64,000 nucleotides of DNA from Thermoproteaceae archaeon (GTDB lineage: Archaea; Thermoproteota; Thermoprotei; Thermoproteales; Thermoproteaceae), in NCBI GenBank assembly GCA_015521775.1, contig WANN01000008.1:28665-92664 (forward strand). Reading direction: 5' to 3'. The notes under the pieces are model-generated. The model had not been told where the DNA came from. It saw only the letters and a list, made by a program, of their open reading frames with translations, and searched no databases. Of this stretch, positions 58,828-64,000 are shown piece after piece (position 1 is the stretch's first letter; every line of letters starts with the position of its first letter). The position numbers and the translations under genes are program-made.

Positions 58828-59041
58828 GACGTACACCCTCTTCGTGCCTCTCGTGAACGTACTGTCTAAAGATCCGGACGTGGAATACATAAGCTTCGAC
58901 GTTGATCATCCGCTGACAGAAAACGTCACGTTTAGGCTGAGGACGCGCATAGATCCATTGGCGGTGGTGGAGAGGGCCGTCTCCAAGGTCGTCGAGGAAC
59001 TTAAATCGATAGAGGGGCAACTCTTTGGGGGCGCTACCTAA
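58766..59041 (+). CDS. rpoL: RNA polymerase subunit Rpo11 (RpoL)
   Basis: A 91-residue homologue of eukaryotic Rpb11/AC19 and bacterial alpha: 'KYLEIKVKGETYTLFVPLVNVLSKDPDVEY' opening, 'DHPLTENVTFRLRT' and a C-terminal helix. It dimerises with Rpo3. The ATG at 58766 is set by the internal TATA; an earlier GTG two codons upstream is possible. Overlaps DUF2067 by 62 bases. Confidence 0.93.
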   Translation: MMNIDIVRYDEKYLEIKVKGETYTLFVPLVNVLSKDPDVEYISFDVDHPLTENVTFRLRTRIDPLAVVERAVSKVVEELKSIEGQLFGGAT

Positions 59042-59048
59042 GGCTCTG

Positions 59049-59711
59049 ATGAACATAGTCTTGGCCGAGTCGTCGCTGGAAACAGTGCCAAGAGAGCTCT
59101 GGTCGCACCCGGTTATCGTAAGGGATTCTAAGCGTAGGGGGAGGCCGCCGTGGCGCATTCTGCTCGACAAGGCCCGCCACTACCACGCCATGGGGACGCT
59201 TCCCCGCAAGGAGAAGCGCGGGCGGCCGGACATAGTCCACATGTCCATGCTAGTCGCCCTATACTCGCCCCTGGCGCTTAGCGGAACGCTTAGGCTATAC
59301 GTCCACACAATAGCCGACCGCGTAATCTACGTGGGGGAGGGGGTACGCATACCTAAAAACTACAACAACTTCGTTGGTCTCATGGAACAGCTTTTTAGTC
59401 TAGGCAAGGCGCCGCCCAACGCGGAGACTCCGCTGCTCCGCGTGGAGCACATGACGCTCGACCGCCTATTGGACTCTTTTGGAGACTACGTAGTCATGCA
59501 CGAGAGGGGGCGCCGACTGGACCTAGGCAAGTTGGCCGACTTGGCCATGGACAGGACCGTTGTCGTTGGTGGCTTCCCACACGGCGACTACGATAGTCCA
59601 CGTCTCCGTGATAGGGACCGCTGGGTCAGGGTAGGCGACACCGCCATAGACGCGTGGCAGGTGGTGGAACGTATAGTGGTCGCCGTGGAGGCCAAGCTGG
59701 GACTAATTTAA
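59049..59711 (+). CDS. nep1: rRNA pseudouridine N1-methyltransferase Nep1 (Emg1)
   Basis: A 220-residue SPOUT enzyme: 'LAESSLETVPRELWSHPVI' (residues 5-23), 'KEKRGRPDIVHMSMLVAL' and 'GTLRLYVHTIADRVI' are Nep1 signatures, with 'VVVGGFPHGDY' forming the SAM-binding knot. Nep1 methylates a hypermodified pseudouridine in helix 35 of 16S rRNA. The ATG lies 7 bases after the rpo11 stop. Its stop overlaps pelA by one base (TAATG). Confidence 0.93.
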   Translation: MNIVLAESSLETVPRELWSHPVIVRDSKRRGRPPWRILLDKARHYHAMGTLPRKEKRGRPDIVHMSMLVALYSPLALSGTLRLYVHTIADRVIYVGEGVRIPKNYNNFVGLMEQLFSLGKAPPNAETPLLRVEHMTLDRLLDSFGDYVVMHERGRRLDLGKLADLAMDRTVVVGGFPHGDYDSPRLRDRDRWVRVGDTAIDAWQVVERIVVAVEAKLGLI

Positions 59712-60751
59712 TGAGGGTAAGTCTAGACCAGCGTAACCGCCGCATACATGTGAGGCTCGACAACGACAACGACGCGTACTTCCTCTTCCTCCTCATAGAC
59801 AGGGGCGACACGGTGAGGGGGTGGACCGTGCGGGACTACAGGCCGAGTGGGGCCAAGGAAAGCGAGAGGACTAAGATGTTCCTCGGGATAAAGGTTGAGA
59901 GGGTGGAGTACCATAGGTTCAGGGCGGGCATTAGGATACACGGCGTCATAGTTGAGGCCCCGGAATGGTCAGAGGGGCTGCTGGGCAGGCACCACACAAT
60001 GCAGCTGGACATGGGCGGCGAAGTGGAGATCGTGAAGGAGAGGTACGACGAGGGGACGATCAGCACAATACTGGACCTTGCGCGTTCGTCCTCGACGCGA
60101 ATACTGGTCCTGTCCCTGGACGACGAGGAGGCCGTGATAGCCGAGCTAAGCGCGCTTGGCGTACACGTGAAGCTCCAACTCCATAATAGACGTGGCCGTG
60201 GCGGCAGGGAAGACGGGAAGGAGCTGCTTAGGGGATTCTTTGAGGACGTGGAAAGGGCCTTGAGGTCCGTGTTGGAGAGGGGGCGATACGATGACGTGGT
60301 CGTGGTGGGCCCCGGCATGTACATAGACATGTACGGCAAGGTGAGCGGCAGGAGGGCTAGGTACGTCAAAGTCTCGTCGGGCGGCATAGCCGGAATATAC
60401 GAGCTCCAAAGGACGGCAGTAGACCTCATCGAGGAGCTGAACATAGGCATGGGCGCCGCATACGTCGAAGAGCTGTACAGGCTGCTTTCTAGGGAACCCG
60501 GACGCGTGGCGCTTGGGCTCAACGCCGTGAGGGATGCCGCAGAGCTCGGCGCAGTGGCCACGCTGTTGATAACGGACGAGTACTACAAGGAGAGGGCGGG
60601 CGAGGCGGGCGAGGTCGTGCTCAGGGTCCATCGCAGTGGGGGGCGCACGGTAATAGTGCCCTCGGAGAGCGAGCCGGGCCAGAGGCTTACGGGGCTCGGC
60701 GGAGTGGCTGCGATACTGCGCTGGTCAATAGAGGTCACTTCTCCTCCTTAA
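59711..60751 (+). CDS. pelA: Pelota (aPelota/Dom34), ribosome rescue factor
   Basis: A 346-residue three-domain protein: N-terminal Sm-like domain ('GDTVRGWTVRDYRPSGAKESERTK' region, about 32-55, read in parts), central eRF1-like domain ('VVVGPGMYIDMYGKVSG') and C-terminal domain ('ELGAVATLLITDEYYK'). With aABCE1 and aEF1-alpha it splits stalled ribosomes and triggers no-go decay. Overlaps nep1 by one base. Ends 17 bases into the convergent p27-type gene. Confidence 0.94.
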   Translation: MRVSLDQRNRRIHVRLDNDNDAYFLFLLIDRGDTVRGWTVRDYRPSGAKESERTKMFLGIKVERVEYHRFRAGIRIHGVIVEAPEWSEGLLGRHHTMQLDMGGEVEIVKERYDEGTISTILDLARSSSTRILVLSLDDEEAVIAELSALGVHVKLQLHNRRGRGGREDGKELLRGFFEDVERALRSVLERGRYDDVVVVGPGMYIDMYGKVSGRRARYVKVSSGGIAGIYELQRTAVDLIEELNIGMGAAYVEELYRLLSREPGRVALGLNAVRDAAELGAVATLLITDEYYKERAGEAGEVVLRVHRSGGRTVIVPSESEPGQRLTGLGGVAAILRWSIEVTSPP

Positions 60752-61094
60752 CCCCGATACGGGCCAGCCTCTCGTATGCGTCCAACAGCAGGAGCAGCGT
60801 CCTGGTATATTCCGGCAGGTCCTCTATGGGCGCCGCCTCTATTTTGGAGGATACCTCCAGTATCCTGTTGAATATGGCGGACCGCGCCTCCTTGATCTGG
60901 TAAACCTCAGTCACCACCTTGGCCTCCTCCTCGGACTTGGCCAGCAGGACCGGCTTCTCGCACCGGGCACAGTAGTACTCCCCGCTCTTCAGCCTAACGA
61001 GCACCGTGCCGCAGGCCGGGCACACGTAGCTGGTCAACACTGCGCCGGCCCTCACCAACTCCGCTATCTTCTTGACCGCGCCCCCACTCTCCAT
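60735..61094 (-). CDS. Autoantigen p27 (SSSCA1)-type zinc-ribbon protein
   Basis: A 119-residue protein with 'KIAELVRAGAVLTSYVCPACGTVLVRLKSGEYYCARCEKPV' region: CPAC and CARC zinc ribbon (about 25-47; quoted here only as landmarks), followed by a helical tail. It matches the archaeal Sjogren/scleroderma autoantigen 1 family, function unknown. The ATG lies 25 bases after a minus-strand GTTAAATGG box. Convergent with pelA (17-base overlap). Confidence 0.85.
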   Translation of the reverse strand: MESGGAVKKIAELVRAGAVLTSYVCPACGTVLVRLKSGEYYCARCEKPVLLAKSEEEAKVVTEVYQIKEARSAIFNRILEVSSKIEAAPIEDLPEYTRTLLLLLDAYERLARIGVKEEK

Positions 61095-61178
61095 TGTCCC
61101 AGAGCAACTCCCACCATTTAACTTTTCGCCCCGCGCTTGTCCCTCCTATGCTTAAAAAAGCCCTATCCCCCACCTATA

Positions 61179-61859
61179 ATGGGCAAAGGGCTGCTTGTGC
61201 CCCCGCCCCTCTGCAGCGTAGTGGACTGCAGAGACGACGTCGGGTTGGACACGGCCATGTCGGTCCTGGAGTCCGAGGGCGGGCTAATACGCCTAGGCAA
61301 CATATTCGCTGTCGCCTATGAAAGGCCATCACCAACGCCCTCCATGATCAGCGACTACGAGTTCTGCCCAAGACTGGTCTGGGTGCAGACCAGGATGAGG
61401 GCTAAGCTCCTCACGAGGACGTCCCTGGTGTCCCTTGTCAGGGGAAGGATGCTCCACGAGAGGTACGAGCGGTACCTCTCTTCCTTTCCTAACGTGATCA
61501 CAGAGTACAAGGTTGAGACCGACATAGCTACTGGGGTCGTGGACATAGTGATCCAACGTGGCGATAGGCTCATACCGGTGGAGTTAAAGACAGGGTACGC
61601 CACTAGGTCTGCCCATAGGAAGCAGCTCCAAATATACATGGAGTTGCTCGGCTCAGACAGAGGCTACTTGGTCTACCGGCACAGGGTGGAGACAGTTCAG
61701 AGGGACCCAGAGTCTCTGAAGGTACTCGACGCCATAAGGCGCGTCATGTCCAGCGAGAGGCCCCCCAACGTGGACCGCGACAAGTGCTCCAGGTGCCCCT
61801 TCAAGAAGGTGTGTTGGAGCGGCGCGGCGACCGGGTCCCTCCTGTCCCTCTGGCTTTGA
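61179..61859 (+). CDS. Cas4-like PD-(D/E)xK nuclease (solitary)
   Basis: A 226-residue nuclease of the Cas4/DUF83 family: first cluster Cys in 'YEFCPRLVW' (about 63-71), nuclease core 'GVVDIVIQ' and 'LIPVELKTG' (Asp, then Glu-x-Lys), 'HRKQLQIYMELL' motif and the C-terminal Cys triad in 'DKCSRCPFKKVCW'. These four cysteines bind an Fe-S cluster. An N-terminal 60-residue extension precedes it. No CRISPR array or other cas gene is near, so it may be a housekeeping DNA-repair exonuclease. The ATG is 23 bases after GCTTAAAAAAGC, another palindromic box. Confidence 0.85.
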   Translation: MGKGLLVPPPLCSVVDCRDDVGLDTAMSVLESEGGLIRLGNIFAVAYERPSPTPSMISDYEFCPRLVWVQTRMRAKLLTRTSLVSLVRGRMLHERYERYLSSFPNVITEYKVETDIATGVVDIVIQRGDRLIPVELKTGYATRSAHRKQLQIYMELLGSDRGYLVYRHRVETVQRDPESLKVLDAIRRVMSSERPPNVDRDKCSRCPFKKVCWSGAATGSLLSLWL

Positions 61860-61907
61860 GGGGCCTACGCGGCGCAGCCTTATTAATTCCATTTACGCTA
61901 TATTGCG

Positions 61908-63869
61908 ATGAAACGCGTGATATTCCACGAGCTTAAAAGGGTCGACGAGGCCCTGAAGGCCATTGCGGGCTATGTGAGGACGATGCCCGTAGAGCGGGCG
62001 GGCCTCCTCGCGGCCTATGGACGTGTACTTGCGGAGGATGTATATGCGCCAATCGACGTGCCGCCGTTCGACAGGGCCACAATGGACGGATTCGCAGTAA
62101 GGGCTGAGGACACTTATGGGGCCCATGATGAGTCGCCGCGCGTGCTCCGCCTAGTAGGCGCCGTGGACGCCGGCGATGAGGCCGCCGGGGAGGTCAACCC
62201 GGGGGAGGCCGTAGAGGTGGCCACCGGCGCTCCCCTGCCCAGGGGAGCCGACGCAGTCGTTATGGTGGAATACACGAGCACTAGGAACGGCCACGTGTAT
62301 GTGTACAGGTCTGTGGTTCCAGGCGAGAACGTGCTGCATACGGGCAGCGACATAATGCTGGGCGAGCTCGTGCTGCGTAGGTGCACAGTGCTTGGCCCCC
62401 GGGAAATAGGGGTGTTGGCCGCGCTGGGCATGGACGCCGTTCCCGTGTACAGGCCTCCGAGGGTTGCGGTCATATCCACGGGAAACGAGCTGGTGCCTCC
62501 GGGACAGCGGTTGGGGCCCGGAAAGGTGTACGACATAAACGCGTACACCATTTCGTCGTCCCTGATGTCGCTGGGCGCCGAACCGCATTATTTGGGAATA
62601 GTGAGGGACGACGAGGAGGAGATCAGGCGGGCCGTGGACGGCGCCGCGTCGAGCCACGACCTAGTGCTCCTGTCTGGCGGCACCTCGGCGGGCCTGGCCG
62701 ACCTCACGTACAGGGTGCTCGAGGAGCTGGGCCCCCCCGGCATCATAGTGCATGGCCTCAAGGTAAAGCCTGGCAAGCCCACCGTGGTCTCCGTGACCAG
62801 GGGAGGCACGCTCGTGGTCGGCCTTCCCGGGTACCCGAGCAGCGCCCTGGTGATATTCCACCTCGTGGTAGCGCCGATTTTAAGGATGATGACCTGTAGG
62901 GGGCCGGAAAAGGAGGCGGAGGTGGAGGCAGTACTGGCGTCGCGAATAGAGGGGGGACGCGGCAGGAGGACCCTGTACCCGGTCAGCCTCGTGGAGACCC
63001 CGAGGGGACTCATGGCGTACCCGCTTTCCGCAGAGTCGGGCGCCATCACCACCGTTGCGAGGGCGGACGGGTACCTGGAGATACATGAAAACGTGGAGTA
63101 CCTCGAGGAGGGGGAAAAGGTCTCCGTGAGACTGTTTTCCGGCTACAGGCCCGCGGAAATGCACGTGATCGGCAGCCATGACATCGCCCTAGACAGGATA
63201 CTGGTGGGCGCCGGCGTAGCCGCAAAAACGATAAACGTGGGGTCCTTCGGCGGGCTGGAGGCCGTGAGGAGGGGGGACGCCGACATAGCGGGGATACACC
63301 TTCTCGACGAGGAAACGGGCACGTACAACGTCCCGTTCCTGGAGGGGCGCGGGATACGCAACGCGGTCCTCGTGGGGGGCTACCTGAGGGAACAAGTGCT
63401 CATGTTCCCCAGGGGAAACCCCAAGGGCATATCGGGCATACGCGACCTGCTGCGCGGGGACATAATAATAGTTAACAGGCAGCGCGGCACGGGTACCCGG
63501 ATGCTGTTGGACTCCCACCTCCGCAGGCTGGCACGCGAAATCGGCGTGACGTTCGAGGAGTTGACGGGGCGCATAAGGGGTTACTGGAGCGAGGCGAAAA
63601 CCCATACGGCGGTGGCAGCCGCCGTGGCCCAGGGCAGGGCAGACGTGGGCGTGGGCATTAGGTACGCCGCCGATATGTACGGCCTCGACCACATAACAAT
63701 TGGGTGGGAACGATACGACTTCCTCGTGAACACGGCCTCGCTCAACCGGCCAGCCCTGGCAAGGTTCCTCGAGTACCTAAGGGGAGGCGCCCGCGATGTG
63801 ATCGCCGACTTGCCGGGCTATAGGCCCCTCGACGACATGGGCGCCATAGTGTGGGAACCAGGAATGTGA
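61908..63869 (+). CDS. moeA: MoeA fused to a molybdate/periplasmic-binding-like domain
   Basis: A 653-residue fusion. Residues 1-415: MoeA with 'PPFDRATMDGFAVRAEDT' (about 51-68), 'TGAPLPRGADAVVMVE' and 'LSGGTSAGLADLTYRVLEELG' motifs; it inserts Mo or W into molybdopterin. Residues 425-653: a LysR-substrate-binding/PBP-like domain ('GSHDIALDRIL', 'GDADIAGIHLLDEETG', 'INRQRGTG'-like 'VNRQRGTGTRMLLD'). This fusion is known in archaea and some bacteria. Its binding domain may sense or deliver molybdate or tungstate. The ATG is about 23 bases after TTAATTCCATTTAC. Confidence 0.92.
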   Translation: MKRVIFHELKRVDEALKAIAGYVRTMPVERAGLLAAYGRVLAEDVYAPIDVPPFDRATMDGFAVRAEDTYGAHDESPRVLRLVGAVDAGDEAAGEVNPGEAVEVATGAPLPRGADAVVMVEYTSTRNGHVYVYRSVVPGENVLHTGSDIMLGELVLRRCTVLGPREIGVLAALGMDAVPVYRPPRVAVISTGNELVPPGQRLGPGKVYDINAYTISSSLMSLGAEPHYLGIVRDDEEEIRRAVDGAASSHDLVLLSGGTSAGLADLTYRVLEELGPPGIIVHGLKVKPGKPTVVSVTRGGTLVVGLPGYPSSALVIFHLVVAPILRMMTCRGPEKEAEVEAVLASRIEGGRGRRTLYPVSLVETPRGLMAYPLSAESGAITTVARADGYLEIHENVEYLEEGEKVSVRLFSGYRPAEMHVIGSHDIALDRILVGAGVAAKTINVGSFGGLEAVRRGDADIAGIHLLDEETGTYNVPFLEGRGIRNAVLVGGYLREQVLMFPRGNPKGISGIRDLLRGDIIIVNRQRGTGTRMLLDSHLRRLAREIGVTFEELTGRIRGYWSEAKTHTAVAAAVAQGRADVGVGIRYAADMYGLDHITIGWERYDFLVNTASLNRPALARFLEYLRGGARDVIADLPGYRPLDDMGAIVWEPGM

Positions 63870-63916
63870 TCCATCCGCGTTCAAATCCCTCGTCACCCCT
63901 CAGCTCAGACTTCTCT

Positions 63917-64000
63917 TCACGTGGCGCGTCCTGTGACCAGGTTTAAATTTTCTACCTTGGAGCCCCTCTCGGAGTACTTGATCAACGTGTAGCGCCCCGC
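63917..64000 (-). CDS. Partial C-terminal end of a gene (runs off right edge)
   Basis: On the minus strand an open frame enters from the right edge and stops at TGA (63919-63917). The 27 visible residues (AGRYTLIKYSERGSKVENL then NLVTGRAT) look protein-like, with alternating strand-type residues, but cannot be assigned. It is convergent with moeA across a 47-base spacer. The GTTTAAATTT stretch within it (63941-63950) is TATA-like, so an RNA or another start is an alternative. Confidence 0.35.
   Translation of the reverse strand, partial: AGRYTLIKYSERGSKVENLNLVTGRAT

Noticed and set aside
61179..61859. Cas4 as a sign of a CRISPR locus
   Set aside because: No direct repeats with regular spacers and no other cas genes are visible anywhere in the window.
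63878..63900. GTTCAAATC, a tRNA T-loop-like string
   Set aside because: Flanking bases do not form a T stem and no acceptor, D or anticodon arm can be found in the preceding moeA sequence.

Overview
The window is 64 kb of compact, GC-rich archaeal chromosome. Eukaryote-like information genes (PCNA, PriS, GINS, Rpo4, Rpo11, SRP54, eIF5A, Pus10, Nep1, Pelota, Csl4, L21e, L44e, S27e), an archaellum locus, a geranylgeranyl reductase and a helicase-less XPF nuclease point to a thermophilic member of the Thermoproteota (crenarchaeal type). AGG/ATA-rich codon use agrees. I cannot name the genus. No rRNA, tRNA, CRISPR array, insertion sequence or prophage is visible.

A strong rule emerges from the sequence. 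Almost every first gene of a transcription unit has an A/T-rich TATA-like box centred 23-28 bases before the start codon, often a GTG. Leaderless transcripts are therefore the norm, and I used this to pick starts. Genes are tightly packed: ATGA overlaps inside operons and tail-to-tail overlaps of 4 to 105 bases between convergent genes.

Layout. 1-10 kb: edge of a PhoU/AbrB-like gene, MFS transporter, two-domain KaiC-like ATPase, UbiA/UbiD quinone pair, a membrane domain fused to a CrtI-like FAD oxidoreductase, a HAD phosphatase and a membrane-anchored CPFC thioredoxin-fold protein. 10-20 kb: TatC, a VWA plus MoxR pair, a CysK-like enzyme/3Fe-4S ferredoxin/M20 operon, Sir2, a second ferredoxin, a cation exchanger, an aldo/keto reductase and MobB. 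20-25 kb: an HTH/membrane-protein pair and a five-gene transglutaminase/membrane/MoxR/DUF58/membrane operon. 25-32 kb: EamA transporter with an unusual long leader, a membrane-anchored HTH protein, an AT-rich orphan stretch, XPF, adenosine-specific kinase, DegT aminotransferase and a DUF504 protein. 32-43 kb: translation, transcription and replication core (eIF5A, DUF655, Rpo4, L21e, Pus10, TrmY, SRP54, KaiC-like, PINA, a C/D box sRNA, PCNA, PriS, GINS, L44e, S27e). 43-48 kb: FUN14, rhomboid, geranylgeranyl reductase, YkgJ, AlaX and a radical SAM enzyme. 48.7-54.4 kb: a divergently organised archaellum locus. 54-64 kb: methyltransferases, HD phosphohydrolase, exosome Csl4, DUF2067, Rpo11, Nep1, Pelota, a p27-type zinc ribbon, a solitary Cas4-like nuclease and a MoeA-binding-protein fusion.

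Most worth following up: (i) the split archaellum locus, whose divergent promoters flank a perfect 9-base inverted repeat and whose first left-hand gene occupies the ArlX/ArlCDE position but looks like neither; (ii) the membrane-CrtI fusion; (iii) one strong C/D sRNA and three other structured intergenic elements; (iv) palindromic TATA boxes that appear to fire in both directions.
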